DNA of 64,000 bases from an uncultured SAR116 cluster alpha proteobacterium (GTDB lineage Bacteria > Pseudomonadota > Alphaproteobacteria > Puniceispirillales > Marisalimonadaceae), in NCBI GenBank assembly GCA_902616005.1, contig CACMRG010000003.1, positions 1 to 64,000 on the forward strand, given 5' to 3'. Below, piece by piece: positions 10,583 to 19,679 of the stretch; the first letter of the stretch is position 1, and the number at the start of each line of letters is the position of its first letter. The translations under genes and the position numbers were made by a program. The notes under the pieces were generated by a model, which saw only the letters and a list, made by a program, of their open reading frames with translations, did not search any database and was not told where the DNA came from.

Positions 10583-11163
10583 ATGTTATTTTATTCGGTG
10601 CTCCGGGTGCAGGAAAAGGTACTCAAGCAAATTTTTTGATTAAGGAATATAACCTGACACAAATATCGACTGGTGACATGCTAAGGGAATCTGTTAAACG
10701 TAAAACAGAATTAGGAAAAAAAGTTGAAATTATTATGACTAAAGGAGATTTAGTGTCTGACGAAATTATTTTTTCCCTCATTAGCAATAGATTAAATAAT
10801 ACAGATTATACAAATGGATTTATTTTTGATGGTTTTCCAAGAAACTTAAAGCAAGCTAAAAAACTAGATGAGATGATGTATGACATGAAAATCAATTTAG
10901 ACTTTGTATTTCATATAGATGTAGACGAACAGATATTGACTAGTAGAATTGAAAATAGAGCGAAACAAGAAAAAATAACTAGAAAAGATGACACCTCTTC
11001 CGTTTTGATTGAAAGACTAAAGGTATATAATAGGGAAACTAAACCTGTACTAGATCACTATTCCAATCAAAATAAATTAAATGTTATCAATGGTATGGGG
11101 ACAATTGAAGAAGTCTCGTCTAATATTTCTAATATAATTCAGAAAGACTTTAAGGTTGACTAG
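10579..11163 (+). CDS. adk: Adenylate kinase (short form)
   Basis: Adk interconverts ATP plus AMP with two ADP. The P-loop GAPGAGKGTQ is at residues 7-16, followed by STGDMLR and the NMP-binding text FDGFPRN. At 194 residues the LID region is short, without the zinc-type insertion found in the 214-residue enzymes. The start overlaps the secY stop by four bases. The last codons of adk contain a probable promoter for rpsM. Confidence 0.97.
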   Translation: MNVILFGAPGAGKGTQANFLIKEYNLTQISTGDMLRESVKRKTELGKKVEIIMTKGDLVSDEIIFSLISNRLNNTDYTNGFIFDGFPRNLKQAKKLDEMMYDMKINLDFVFHIDVDEQILTSRIENRAKQEKITRKDDTSSVLIERLKVYNRETKPVLDHYSNQNKLNVINGMGTIEEVSSNISNIIQKDFKVD

Positions 11164-11183
11164 TACATGTTAAAGTTTATAAT
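11156..11183 (+). promoter_or_regulatory. Probable sigma70-type promoter for rpsM-rpsK-rpoA-rplQ
   Basis: TTGACT (11156-11161) and a perfect TATAAT (11178-11183) are separated by 16 bases. The element overlaps the end of adk and lies 33 bases before the rpsM start. It would let the alpha-operon part be transcribed on its own. The call rests on consensus match only. Confidence 0.5.
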
Positions 11184-11215
11184 CCGCAAATCCCTATATT
11201 TTATGGAGAAGTCTT

Positions 11216-11584
11216 ATGGCAAGAATAGCTGGTATTAATATTCCTACGAATAAAAGAGTTGAAATTGCTCTAACATATATACATGGTATTGGTTTAAATA
11301 CCAGTAAGAAGATATGTGAACTTGCAAATATCACAGTACAAACAAGAGTCAATAACTTGACTGAGAGTGAATTAACAAAAATTAGAGATATTATAGATAA
11401 AGATTATCTGGTTGAAGGAGATTTAAGAAGAAAAAAATCACTTGATATAAAAAGGTATCTCGATTTAGGGTGCTTAAGGGGTTTAAGACATAGAAAAAAT
11501 TTACCTGTCAGAGGTCAAAGAACTCATACTAATGCAAGAACAAGAAAAGGTCCTGCTAAAGCAATTGCTGGTAAAAAGAAATAA
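11216..11584 (+). CDS. rpsM: 30S ribosomal protein S13
   Basis: S13 contacts the P-site tRNA and bridges the subunits. [21 protein letters not shown] at the N terminus and [18 protein letters not shown] at the C terminus are diagnostic. It is 122 residues. TGGAGAAG precedes the start and a probable promoter lies just upstream. Confidence 0.98.
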   Translation: MARIAGINIPTNKRVEIALTYIHGIGLNTSKKICELANITVQTRVNNLTESELTKIRDIIDKDYLVEGDLRRKKSLDIKRYLDLGCLRGLRHRKNLPVRGQRTHTNARTRKGPAKAIAGKKK

Positions 11585-11597
11585 TTAGAGGAAAATA

Positions 11598-11993
11598 ATG
11601 GCAAAACAACCGTCTCAAACTAAAGTTAAGAAAAAAGAAAAGAAGAATATTTCAAATGCAATTGCTCACGTAAATTCATCTTTTAATAATACTCTTATAA
11701 CAATAACTGATTATCAAGGCAATACAATAGCTTGGTCGTCATCAGGAAGTATGGGTTTTAAAGGGTCACGTAAATCAACCCCTTATGCAGCTCAATTAGC
11801 AGCTGAAGATGCTGGTAAAAAAGCTTCAGAACATGGAGTTAAAGTTGTTGATATTGAAGTTCAGGGACCAGGATCTGGAAGAGAATCAGCACTACGCGCT
11901 CTTCAAGTTGTAGGTTTTCAAGTAAATTCGATAAGGGATGTCACACCAATACCACATAATGGTTGTAGGCCTAAAAAAAGAAGAAGAGTATAA
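11598..11993 (+). CDS. rpsK: 30S ribosomal protein S11
   Basis: S11 forms part of the platform near the E site. [19 protein letters not shown], the [16 protein letters not shown] block and the C-terminal [18 protein letters not shown] identify it. The length is 131 residues. AGAGGAAA precedes the start. Confidence 0.98.
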   Translation: MAKQPSQTKVKKKEKKNISNAIAHVNSSFNNTLITITDYQGNTIAWSSSGSMGFKGSRKSTPYAAQLAAEDAGKKASEHGVKVVDIEVQGPGSGRESALRALQVVGFQVNSIRDVTPIPHNGCRPKKRRRV

Positions 11994-12031
11994 AAATAAT
12001 AAATTAAACTTAAATTATTTATGGATAGAAA

Positions 12032-13051
12032 ATGATTGAAAAAAATTGGAAAGAATTAATTAAGCCAGCAAAACTCACTGTTAAATATAATAACGATCAA
12101 AAATCAAACGCAACAATTATAGCTGAGCCAATTGAAAGAGGATTTGGTGTTACAATTGGAAATGCTTTAAGAAGAATACTATTGTCTTCACTTCAAGGTT
12201 CCGCCATTACATCTATACAGGTTCAAGGTGCACTTCATGAATTTTCATCTTTACCTGGTGTTAGAGAAGATTTAACAGATATAATTTTAAATATTAAAGG
12301 CATTAAAGTTAAAATGGAAGAAGAGGGGCCTAAAAAAATATATTTAAATATTGAAGGACCTTTAACTGTTACGGCTGGTCATATAGAAGAAAAATCTAAT
12401 ATAACTATTATGAATCCAGAACATGAAATATGCACTCTAGAGGAAGGTAATAAATTATCTATTGAATTTAACGTGGAAAATGGAAAAGGATATGTTTCTG
12501 CAGGTTTAAATTATATTGAAGATAAGCCAATTGGATTAATTCCGATTGACGCAATTTTCAGTCCTATTTTACAAGTCTCATATGATGTAGATAATGCTCG
12601 TGTAGGTCAGCAAACAGACTTTGATAAATTACTACTTAATGTAACTACTGATGGATCAGTTTCACCTGAAGATGCAGTCGCTTTTGCTGCAAGAATTATG
12701 CAAGATCAAATGCAGAACTTTATTAATTTTGAAGAACCAGAAGAAGAAGAAGTTGCCCCAGAAGTTGACGATTTACCGTTTAATAGAAATTTATTAAGAA
12801 AAGTTGATGAACTTGAATTATCAGTTAGATCTGCAAATTGCTTAAAAAATGATAATATTGTTTATATAGGTGACTTAGTGTTAAGAACAGAACCTGAAAT
12901 GTTGAGAACTCCAAACTTTGGTAGAAAAAGTTTAAATGAGATCAGAGAAGTTTTAAAAGTAATGGATCTTGAATTAGGTATGATAATAGAAAATTGGCCA
13001 CCAGAGAATATTGAAGATCTTGCTAAAAAAATTGAGGACCCATTTAATTAA
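12032..13051 (+). CDS. rpoA: RNA polymerase alpha subunit
   Basis: RpoA dimerises to nucleate RNA polymerase assembly and its C-terminal domain binds UP elements and activators. The N-terminal domain shows [21 protein letters not shown]. The C-terminal domain, from about residue 250, shows [16 protein letters not shown] and [16 protein letters not shown]. An acidic linker ([14 protein letters not shown]) joins them. Length 339 is usual. Confidence 0.98.
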   Translation: MIEKNWKELIKPAKLTVKYNNDQKSNATIIAEPIERGFGVTIGNALRRILLSSLQGSAITSIQVQGALHEFSSLPGVREDLTDIILNIKGIKVKMEEEGPKKIYLNIEGPLTVTAGHIEEKSNITIMNPEHEICTLEEGNKLSIEFNVENGKGYVSAGLNYIEDKPIGLIPIDAIFSPILQVSYDVDNARVGQQTDFDKLLLNVTTDGSVSPEDAVAFAARIMQDQMQNFINFEEPEEEEVAPEVDDLPFNRNLLRKVDELELSVRSANCLKNDNIVYIGDLVLRTEPEMLRTPNFGRKSLNEIREVLKVMDLELGMIIENWPPENIEDLAKKIEDPFN

Positions 13052-13062
13052 AGGTAGATCGT

Positions 13063-13515
13063 ATGAAACACAGAATTAAAGGAAAAAAACTAAATAGAAC
13101 CTCTTCTCATAGAAAGGCACTATTAAAAAATATGTCACAAGCTTTAATCAAGCACGAACAAATCATTACAACTTTAGTAAAAGCTAAAACACTTAAGCCT
13201 TATTTTGACAAATTAATTACGATTGGTAAAAAAGGTGATCTTTCGGCAAGAAGACAAGCTATCAGTAAGGTTGGAGATATAAAATTAGTTGAAAAACTAT
13301 TTAGTACATTAGCAAAAAGATATGAAACTAGGAACGGTGGTTATTCACGTGTATTGAAGGCTGGATTCAGGTATGGTGATGCCGCGCCTATGGCTGTTAT
13401 TGAACTAGTGGACAGAGATGAGGAGGCTAGAGGTAAAGATAGCGGCCCAACTCAAGAACAAAAAAATTCAAATCAAAATGCTAAAGAGCAAGAGCCTAAA
13501 ACTGCTACTGGCTAG
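13063..13515 (+). CDS. rplQ: 50S ribosomal protein L17
   Basis: L17 is a large-subunit protein near the tunnel exit. [21 protein letters not shown] and [20 protein letters not shown] are diagnostic. At 150 residues it has a hydrophilic Gln/Lys/Glu-rich tail of about 25 residues, as in other alphaproteobacteria. It closes the ribosomal superoperon, and the next gene follows after six bases. Confidence 0.97.
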   Translation: MKHRIKGKKLNRTSSHRKALLKNMSQALIKHEQIITTLVKAKTLKPYFDKLITIGKKGDLSARRQAISKVGDIKLVEKLFSTLAKRYETRNGGYSRVLKAGFRYGDAAPMAVIELVDRDEEARGKDSGPTQEQKNSNQNAKEQEPKTATG

Positions 13516-13521
13516 GTTATC

Positions 13522-14400
13522 ATGCTATTTGATGGTTTTTTTGGAATTGATTGGTCGGGTGATAAAAGTCAATTTCAAAAAGGCATCAAGGTAGCCTATT
13601 TAGACAAAAAAAATATAAATCCTAAAATAATCGCCCCACCAAATAAAGATAGATACTGGAATAGGTCTTCTTTAATTGAATATTTAAAAAATTTAAATTC
13701 AAATAAATCGTACTTGATTGGGTTTGATTTTGCCTTTGCATATCCTTTTGAAGATTACAAAAATTATTTTGTAGACTTTGATAATCCACCACAGTCAGCC
13801 AAAAAACTCTGGGATTTTATAGATTTTCATAATTCTGAAAACCTTAATTATTATGGTGGTAATATCTGGAAAAAGAATAAAATATGTGAATATTTTAATT
13901 CACCAGTAAAAAGAGGAGTGAAATTTACATCAAGAAGAAGGATTACAGAATTACATGCTAAAAAAATTTGCTCTCCTAGTCCTACATTTAATTGTGTAGG
14001 TCCTGGTGCAGTTGGAACAGGTAGTCTTGCAGGAATGAGAGTATTAAAAATATTAAAAAAAAATTATAATATATGGCCCTTTGATAATTTAAAAAATGAC
14101 AAAAAAAGTGTAGTTGTTGAAATTTTTCCAACATTGTACTTTAGAAAACACTCAATTAAGCCAAAAAAGAATACTGGTTATACTTTAAATCAAATAAATG
14201 AAGCTTTAAAAAAATATAATTGTTTACCTGTTTCTAAAAATTTTAAGATGTTTGGTCCCGACCAAGATGAAGCAGATGCCATTATATCTGCAGCAGCTTT
14301 AAAATATTTTTCACAAAACAAAAAATATTGGAAAGTTCACAAAGCTGCAAAAAAAGAAGGCTGGATTTACGGTGTTAAATTTATTAATGATAAAGTGTGA
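13522..14400 (+). CDS. DUF429-like protein (predicted RNase H fold)
   Basis: The 292-residue product begins with FFGIDWSG and continues with LIGFDFAFAYPFED, CVGPGAVGTGSLAGMR, VVEIFPTLYF and DQDEADAIISAAAL. This series of Asp/Glu-bearing strands resembles the DUF429 group, for which an RNase H-like nuclease fold has been predicted; the true substrate is unknown. It starts six bases after rplQ and overlaps the next gene by four bases. It may therefore be read through from the ribosomal operon and is coupled to the pseudouridine synthase. The fold assignment is by motif reading only. Confidence 0.6.
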   Translation: MLFDGFFGIDWSGDKSQFQKGIKVAYLDKKNINPKIIAPPNKDRYWNRSSLIEYLKNLNSNKSYLIGFDFAFAYPFEDYKNYFVDFDNPPQSAKKLWDFIDFHNSENLNYYGGNIWKKNKICEYFNSPVKRGVKFTSRRRITELHAKKICSPSPTFNCVGPGAVGTGSLAGMRVLKILKKNYNIWPFDNLKNDKKSVVVEIFPTLYFRKHSIKPKKNTGYTLNQINEALKKYNCLPVSKNFKMFGPDQDEADAIISAAALKYFSQNKKYWKVHKAAKKEGWIYGVKFINDKV

Positions 14401-15368
14401 ACAAATTAGAACAATTTATAATTCCTGATAATGAAGATAAATCCCGTTTGGATAGATGCCTAAGAAGAAACTTAGGAAAGATAAATCAATCACTTTTAGA
14501 AAAATCGTTACGGAATAAACATATTTTATTAGATGGAAAAAAAGCAAAAGCTTCAGATAAGATAGAAAAAAACCAAATCATTACTTATAAAGCATCCCTT
14601 TTTTTTAAAGGTAAGAGAGTAATCTCTACACTAAGTAAAAATAAAAAATCATATTATTTTGATCTTTATAAAAAAACTGTAATAAATGAGAATAAAAATT
14701 GGATTATATTAAATAAACCAAATAAAATAGCCGTTCAAGGAGGTACTAGTCAAAATAAAAATATAGTTGAGCTATTGAGATCAATTTCGAATGACTCTCA
14801 ATACAAACTAGTTCATAGATTAGATAAAGACACATCTGGAATACTTGTTGTTGCTAAAAATTTAAAAACAGCAAAAACTTTCCATCATTTTTTTAAAGAT
14901 AAAAGAATTGTAAAAATTTATTTAGCCATTATTTACCCTCCACCTTTAAAGAATGAACAATATATCACATCAAATATAGAAAAAAGTAGTTTCTCGAACG
15001 TAAGAAAAATGACAACATCTGATGTTAAAGGTAAGTTTGCCAAAACGTATATGAAAACTTTAATAAAAAACTCAAAGTATGCATTAGCGCTATTATACCC
15101 TATAACTGGAAGAACACATCAATTAAGAGTGCATATGAATTATATAGGTTGTTCAATAATTGGAGATGTTAAATACAAATTAAATAAAAATTTTCAAGAT
15201 GATGAAGATTTTCTTAAACTTCATTCTTATATTATTAAATTTCCAAAGGAAAATTTTATAAAAGCACCATTACCTAAACATTTTACTAATTTTATGAAAG
15301 AAAAAAAATTAGATTTTGATTTAAAAAAAATTGAAAAAGATTTTGAAAAGGAATTAAAATATGAATAG
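14397..15368 (+). CDS. rluC: RluA-family 23S rRNA pseudouridine synthase (RluC-like)
   Basis: It converts specific uridines in RNA to pseudouridine. An S4-like RNA-binding region occupies roughly residues 12-60 (RLDRCLRRNLGKINQSLLEK). The catalytic motif HRLDKDTSGILVVAKN follows near residue 140, with the Asp nucleophile present, and the later GRTHQLRVHMNYIG block completes the family signature. Length 323 fits RluC/RluD. RluC is preferred because alphaproteobacteria commonly place rluC beside a HAD phosphatase and the ATP12 gene, as here. It starts with GTG in a four-base overlap with the preceding gene. Confidence 0.8.
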   Translation: MNKLEQFIIPDNEDKSRLDRCLRRNLGKINQSLLEKSLRNKHILLDGKKAKASDKIEKNQIITYKASLFFKGKRVISTLSKNKKSYYFDLYKKTVINENKNWIILNKPNKIAVQGGTSQNKNIVELLRSISNDSQYKLVHRLDKDTSGILVVAKNLKTAKTFHHFFKDKRIVKIYLAIIYPPPLKNEQYITSNIEKSSFSNVRKMTTSDVKGKFAKTYMKTLIKNSKYALALLYPITGRTHQLRVHMNYIGCSIIGDVKYKLNKNFQDDEDFLKLHSYIIKFPKENFIKAPLPKHFTNFMKEKKLDFDLKKIEKDFEKELKYE

Positions 15369-16023
15369 AAAATTAATTTTGTTTGATTATGATGGTACGA
15401 TTGTAGATTCTGCAAAGATGATTGTAAAGGGAGCAATAGAAGCATTTAGAATGTGTGGATTGCCAGATCCAGATCCTAACAAAGTTAGAGAAAATATTGG
15501 TAAACCTCTTGCGACTGCTCTAGATGCATATGCGCCAAAAGATTACGAAATAAATCCAGAAATGATATCTAATGCATATAAAGAATGGTATGCAGAACAA
15601 GGAAGATTGGGTTTACAAGATGAACCATTATATCCAGGAATGTTTAAACTTTTAAATGATTTAAAAAATGATGAGGAATTTAATATAGGTGTTGCTACAA
15701 ATAAGTCTCGGATCGCCCTTAACAATGGGTTAGAAAAACACAATTTAAATGATATTTTTGATGTTACACTTACAATGGAAGAAGCTAGGCCTAAACCTCA
15801 TCCAGATATGGCTATACAAGCAATGTCAAAGTTAAACATAGAAAAAAAATCAACAATTATCGTTGGAGATACAATTAATGATATTGGCTTAGGTGTAAAT
15901 GCCGGCATTAGTTCAATAGGGGTAGCCTGGGGATATAATAGTATTGAAATGCTAAGAAATCAGGGTGCAGATTTTATCGTAGAAAATTCTAAAGAATTAT
16001 TTGATACAATTATCGATTTATAA
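15361..16023 (+). CDS. HAD-superfamily hydrolase (phosphoglycolate phosphatase-like)
   Basis: A 220-residue HAD phosphatase. Motif I is LFDYDGTIVDSA, with the nucleophile and acid/base aspartates. Motif II is the VATNKS region, motif III the Lys in ARPKPHPDMA, and motif IV is VGDTINDIGLGVNAG. The cap after motif I is of the helical Gph/beta-PGM type. The physiological substrate cannot be told from sequence. The gene overlaps the pseudouridine synthase by eight bases and is followed by the ATP12 gene, a frequent alphaproteobacterial order. Confidence 0.85.
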   Translation: MNRKLILFDYDGTIVDSAKMIVKGAIEAFRMCGLPDPDPNKVRENIGKPLATALDAYAPKDYEINPEMISNAYKEWYAEQGRLGLQDEPLYPGMFKLLNDLKNDEEFNIGVATNKSRIALNNGLEKHNLNDIFDVTLTMEEARPKPHPDMAIQAMSKLNIEKKSTIIVGDTINDIGLGVNAGISSIGVAWGYNSIEMLRNQGADFIVENSKELFDTIIDL

Positions 16024-16025
16024 AT

Positions 16026-16724
16026 ATGTATTTAAAACCTAAATTAAAATGTGAAAATGGTATTTATAATTTATTAATTAATAATAAAGAAATGAAAACA
16101 CCAGAAAACGTATCATTTAATTTTAAAGAGAAAATTTTTCCTGAGTTGATTTTGAAGGATATTAAAAGATCTAAGTTTAAAAATTTAAATCAATCAATAT
16201 ATTATAAAATTTTTTCTTTAGCTAAAGATAAAATTTTTGTCGATAAACAGAAATATATTGATGAAGTTATGAAGTATATAAATACCGATCTAATTTGTTA
16301 CTGGGAAAATAAGCCAAAAGATTTATATATTTTACAAAATAATAACTGGAGCAAACAATTAAAAAAATTAAAAAAAGAAGAATTAAAATTTGATTTTACA
16401 TTTAATATTTTACCAATTAAACAAAAACACTCTTCAATAGAATTATTAAAAAATAAGATAACTGAGTTAGATGATTCTATTTTAGCATGCTTATTGATTC
16501 TTACAAAAACAACAAGTTCATTACTATTAAGTTATCTCTTTATAACTAACAAAATTAAACCAAGAGATTTATATAAAAATACTTATTTACATGAGACATG
16601 GCAATCTAATAAGTGGGGTATTGTTGAAGAAGAAAGAGAAAAAAGAAAAAGTGACTTATTAACATTTAAAAAAATTTATAAATTAATAAAAATTAGTTAT
16701 GAGCAACAAAAGCGACCAGTTTGA
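16026..16724 (+). CDS. ATP12-family F1-ATPase assembly chaperone
   Basis: ATP12 proteins bind the alpha subunit of F1-ATPase during assembly and occur in alphaproteobacteria and mitochondria. The 232-residue product has the family order. There is an N-terminal segment resembling LLINNKEMKTPENV, then TDLICYWENKPKDLYILQNNNW, and a C-terminal helix with LHETWQSNKWGIVEEEREKR (the E-x-x-Q-x-x-W-G pattern). It starts two bases after the HAD gene and overlaps the next small gene by 26 bases. Confidence 0.85.
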   Translation: MYLKPKLKCENGIYNLLINNKEMKTPENVSFNFKEKIFPELILKDIKRSKFKNLNQSIYYKIFSLAKDKIFVDKQKYIDEVMKYINTDLICYWENKPKDLYILQNNNWSKQLKKLKKEELKFDFTFNILPIKQKHSSIELLKNKITELDDSILACLLILTKTTSSLLLSYLFITNKIKPRDLYKNTYLHETWQSNKWGIVEEEREKRKSDLLTFKKIYKLIKISYEQQKRPV

Positions 16725-17088
16725 AATAGAAATAATTTTAAGTTATTTAAATTCAAATTCAAAAAAAATGTTTAATGAAATTATATTAGCAAAAAAAAAT
16801 AATATGTGGGCAACGATCATAGTATTTTCGTTAACAATTTTAGATAATATATTTCATCAAAATGATACTAATGATTTAGTTGAAGGTTTAGAACTAAATA
16901 TGATAAAATATTCAAAGGATATATCTTGGTTGAGAAAAAAAAGAAATGAGATTTTACATTATGAAAATAGTGAGAATAATGAATCTGTAGGATTTTTTAA
17001 TGATGAAGATTTAAAGATTGCTTCGTTTAAGGCGTATAATATTTTATGTAAAAATTTAATTAAACTTCATAAAAGTAGAAATATTTAA
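16699..17088 (+). CDS. Small protein with HEPN-like RxxxxH motif
   Basis: A 129-residue, mostly helical protein that I do not recognise as a named family. Residues about 80-90 read LRKKRNEILHYE, which fits the R-x4-H motif of HEPN domains; many HEPN proteins are RNases or bind nucleotides. The preceding two helices (MWATIIVFSLTILDNIF) also suit a four-helix HEPN bundle. It overlaps the ATP12 gene by 26 bases, so it is probably co-translated. Its TAA stop interlocks with the lipB stop in a shared TTAA. It could be a housekeeping HEPN-like protein or a lone toxin-like one; no antitoxin is visible next to it. Confidence 0.5.
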   Translation: MSNKSDQFEIEIILSYLNSNSKKMFNEIILAKKNNMWATIIVFSLTILDNIFHQNDTNDLVEGLELNMIKYSKDISWLRKKRNEILHYENSENNESVGFFNDEDLKIASFKAYNILCKNLIKLHKSRNI

Positions 17089-17717
17089 AAGAACAAATAA
17101 AAATTTTCTTTTAACTTTTTATCAAACTGATCTATTGAAATATTTTTAACTTCTCTTTCTATACTTGTCACAAAACCATTTTGAACTCCACATGGAACAA
17201 TTTCTTCAAATGATTTCAAATTTGGATTTATATTTATAGATATACCATGCCATGTTATCCAGTTGGATATGCGTACACCTACAGATGCTATTTTAAAAAA
17301 TGTATTTTTTTTCTTTATCCATACACCTGGTTTACCACTTTGAACTATAGCATTAATTTTAAAAAATTTTAAAGTCGATATAATCCATTGTTCTAAATTA
17401 TTTACATACTTTTTAATGTCTTTTTCTCTTTTTTTGAGATCTAGCATAATATAAACTACTCTTTGTCCAGGCCCATGCCAAGTCCACTGACCACCCCTTC
17501 CAACATACCTGATCAATTTTTTATTTTTTATATTTTGATCTATTTCTTTTGCGGATGTACCGGCTGTAAAAATAGACTTATGTTCTAAAAACCATAACAT
17601 TTCTTCTGCTCTATTTTTTTTCATATTATTAATATGTAGGTTCATAAATTCTATTGCCGTATCATATTCAACCAAATCTTTTGAGTGTCTAAATTCTACA
17701 ATATTATTAATTTTCAT
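17085..17717 (-). CDS. lipB: Octanoyltransferase LipB
   Basis: LipB transfers octanoate from acyl carrier protein to lipoyl domains, the first step of lipoate synthesis. The 210-residue product has YVGRGGQWTWHGPGQRVVYIM, where the substrate-binding RGGxxTxHGPGQ motif lies. The catalytic Lys is in KIASVGVRI and the catalytic Cys in VPCGVQNG. It converges with the small HEPN-like gene and shares its stop tetranucleotide TTAA. Its upstream region faces tRNA-Leu. Confidence 0.95.
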   Translation of the reverse strand: MKINNIVEFRHSKDLVEYDTAIEFMNLHINNMKKNRAEEMLWFLEHKSIFTAGTSAKEIDQNIKNKKLIRYVGRGGQWTWHGPGQRVVYIMLDLKKREKDIKKYVNNLEQWIISTLKFFKINAIVQSGKPGVWIKKKNTFFKIASVGVRISNWITWHGISININPNLKSFEEIVPCGVQNGFVTSIEREVKNISIDQFDKKLKENFYLFF

Positions 17718-17731
17718 AGGATTGTTATATG

Positions 17732-17759
17732 TTGATTTTTAAATTTTACAACATAAGAT
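17732..17759 (+). promoter_or_regulatory. Possible promoter for tRNA-Leu
   Basis: TTGATT (17732-17737) and TAAGAT (17754-17759) are 16 bases apart. The -10 element ends ten bases before the tRNA 5' end, a plausible distance for a short leader. Consensus match only. Confidence 0.35.
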
Positions 17760-17769
17760 ACAAATAAAT

Positions 17770-17856
17770 GCGGTTGTGGCGGAATTGGTAGACGCGCAGC
17801 GTTGAGGTCGCTGTGGAGTAAAATCCGTGGAAGTTCGAGTCTTCTCAGCCGCACCA
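17770..17856 (+). tRNA. tRNA-Leu (anticodon GAG)
   Basis: An 87-base cloverleaf with a long variable arm, typical of class II leucine tRNA. The acceptor stem pairs GCGGTTG with CAGCCGC and is followed by A and an encoded CCA. The anticodon stem pairs CAGCG with CGCTG around the loop TTGAGGT, giving GAG (CUU/CUC codons). The T-loop text GTTCGAGTC is present. Confidence 0.97.
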
Positions 17857-17984
17857 ACACCTAAATCTAAGCAATCGATATGTGAGCATATTCTTATAAT
17901 TCAATGTAAACTGTAAAATATTTCGTCCTTATTAACATAACAATGTAAATAGACATTATAAGTTAAATTTAATGCTATTATTTA

Positions 17985-18011
17985 TTGAATGTGTAAAGAA
18001 TTTTTTATAAT
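17985..18011 (+). promoter_or_regulatory. Possible promoter of the outer-membrane protein gene
   Basis: TTGAAT (17985-17990) and a perfect TATAAT (18006-18011) with a 15-base spacer lie about 48 bases before the start of the beta-barrel gene. The spacer is slightly short, so the call is tentative. The rest of the 202-base gap from the tRNA holds only a small AT-rich hairpin (17878-17891), which could terminate tRNA transcription. Confidence 0.35.
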
Positions 18012-18058
18012 CTTAAGGTTGATTTTTTTTAAAACTAAATTTTATTGAGAGGTTTTTT

Positions 18059-18685
18059 ATGTATAAATTTATCAGTTTTTTTATTTTATTTGTATTACTT
18101 CCATTCACCAAAACTTTAGTTGCTGATGAAAATGATAGTAAGTCATATTTTGGTATAGATGGAGGATATGCATTTGTTGATCTAAAAGCAGAAGAAACCG
18201 CACAGACATTAGCTAATTTGTCAGGTAGTACAGTTACTTATCAAGAAGATCAAGCTGCAGGATATTTAAGATTTTATTATGGGTTTGCAGTAAGTGAAAA
18301 TCTAGATCTTCAAGCTGGATATTTTAATACATCAAGTATCTCTGCCACTTATACAATTGGTGCTAATTCAGCTTCAGAGAGTTATGAAGCTAGTGGATTT
18401 GACGCTTCTTTTAAATTTCGTCCAGATGTTCAAGGCGGATTTTATGCAAAACTAGGTGTTCATTATTCAGAATTAACAGGTAATGCGACAATAACAATTG
18501 GAGGAACTACCTACAACATCGCATCTGCTAAAGCAACTGGTTCTGGATTAATGTATGGTTTAGGATACGATTTTGGACAAAATGTTGATGGTTCTGGATG
18601 GAAAGTAGGATACGATATTTATAATAGTATAGGAGGTTTAAGTGGAGCTGACTTTGGTTTAATGTATTTAGGTTATAATTTTTAA
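18059..18685 (+). CDS. Predicted outer-membrane beta-barrel protein
   Basis: The 208-residue protein has a Sec signal peptide (residues about 1-22, MYKFISFFILFVLLPF). It is followed by alternating polar/hydrophobic strands such as YFGIDGGYAFVDL, AAGYLRFYYGF and LDLQAGYF, and it ends in LMYLGYNF. The C-terminal Phe and the Gly/aromatic strands are typical of small OmpW/OmpX/opacity-like barrels of about eight strands. GAGAGG lies seven bases before ATG. The role (porin-like or adhesion) is not evident. It is the first gene of the exported-protein region. Confidence 0.75.
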   Translation: MYKFISFFILFVLLPFTKTLVADENDSKSYFGIDGGYAFVDLKAEETAQTLANLSGSTVTYQEDQAAGYLRFYYGFAVSENLDLQAGYFNTSSISATYTIGANSASESYEASGFDASFKFRPDVQGGFYAKLGVHYSELTGNATITIGGTTYNIASAKATGSGLMYGLGYDFGQNVDGSGWKVGYDIYNSIGGLSGADFGLMYLGYNF

Positions 18686-18716
18686 TGTGTAAATATAAAT
18701 TATTTTTCAATTGGTA

Positions 18717-19679
18717 ATGTTTAGATTTAGAATATTTTTTATTGTTTTTATATTAATATTATTTAATGCATGTCAAAAAAATATTCCCCGTCCATTTAAC
18801 AAAGCATTTAAAAGTAATGATGGTACAAAAACTGCCCTTTTTAACCAAAATATTTACTTAGAAGAGCGTAAACGTAAAGCTTTAGAGCAAAAATTAGTAT
18901 CATTAGAAAAAGAAAAAAAAAAGCGTATTAAAGAAGAAAAAAAAAAGAGAACACAACTAGAAAAGAAGTTAGCTGCTTTACAATTTGAAAAGAAAAAACA
19001 AATTAAGAACACTAAAAAAAACAAATTTGGTTCTGGTTTTTATGTAAGTAAGTTCAGACATATTGTTACTAATCAACACGTTGTGAGTAAGTGTAATAAG
19101 ATTACTGTGGGTGATAGTATGAAGACACAGATACCTGCAGACTTAATTGCCTCAGATAAAAGAAATGATTTAGCAATTCTTCAAACTATATCTATGGAGA
19201 TGGCTTCTTCTGATACAAAATTATTTGTTCAGAAGTTGTCTATCCAGATTGTACCTGTGTTATCTGGAGGATTGATGAGGTCAGAAGATGTCAATGGTGG
19301 TGAAGAGATACTAGTTGCAGGATATCCATTAGGTAATATGGTAAGTGATACAATGAAAGTAACAAAAGGTATCGTAAGTGCTACCAAGGGAATGGATAAT
19401 GATGTTAGTCAGTTTGAGATTGATGCTGTTATCAGAAAAGGAAATAGTGGCGGTCCTATTTATGACAAAAGAGGGAACATAGTTGGCGTAGCGGTATCAC
19501 GGTTAAATGTAAATAGAACTGATACAATTAATTTTGGTATTAAAGGTTCTACAGTTAAGCAGTTCTTATCTGCTCATGATATACCTACTAAATGGTCTAA
19601 TAGAGAAGATGAGATAGATACTAAAGACATCTATAAGATAGCCTCAAAACAAACGGTAATGGTTGTGTGCCATCGTTAA
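18717..19679 (+). CDS. Lipoprotein with coiled coil and trypsin-like protease domain
   Basis: About 320 residues. A lipoprotein-type signal (IFFIVFILILFNAC) is followed by a charged coiled coil at residues about 45-98 (Lys/Glu-rich, EERKRKALEQKLVSLEKEK). The chymotrypsin-fold protease domain runs from residue 101. The catalytic triad is intact: His121 in TNQHVV, Asp151 in RNDLAIL and Ser244 in GNSGGP. The protease part is identical at the DNA level to that of the MORN-repeat protease downstream. The domain family resembles bacterial S1C/DegP-like proteases but no PDZ domain is present. ATG 18717 and TTG 18711 are both possible starts. Likely anchored in the envelope; its substrate is unknown. 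Confidence 0.8.
   Translation: MFRFRIFFIVFILILFNACQKNIPRPFNKAFKSNDGTKTALFNQNIYLEERKRKALEQKLVSLEKEKKKRIKEEKKKRTQLEKKLAALQFEKKKQIKNTKKNKFGSGFYVSKFRHIVTNQHVVSKCNKITVGDSMKTQIPADLIASDKRNDLAILQTISMEMASSDTKLFVQKLSIQIVPVLSGGLMRSEDVNGGEEILVAGYPLGNMVSDTMKVTKGIVSATKGMDNDVSQFEIDAVIRKGNSGGPIYDKRGNIVGVAVSRLNVNRTDTINFGIKGSTVKQFLSAHDIPTKWSNREDEIDTKDIYKIASKQTVMVVCHR
19020..19676 (+). repeat. 657-bp perfect direct repeat, copy 1
   Basis: This segment encodes the whole trypsin-like domain of the first protease and matches 22626-23282 base for base as far as I can compare line by line. The copies differ on the first base outside each end. The separation is 3606 bases. Sequence outside the repeat is different, though both copies are preceded by a related Lys/Glu coiled-coil linker. 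Confidence 0.95.
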
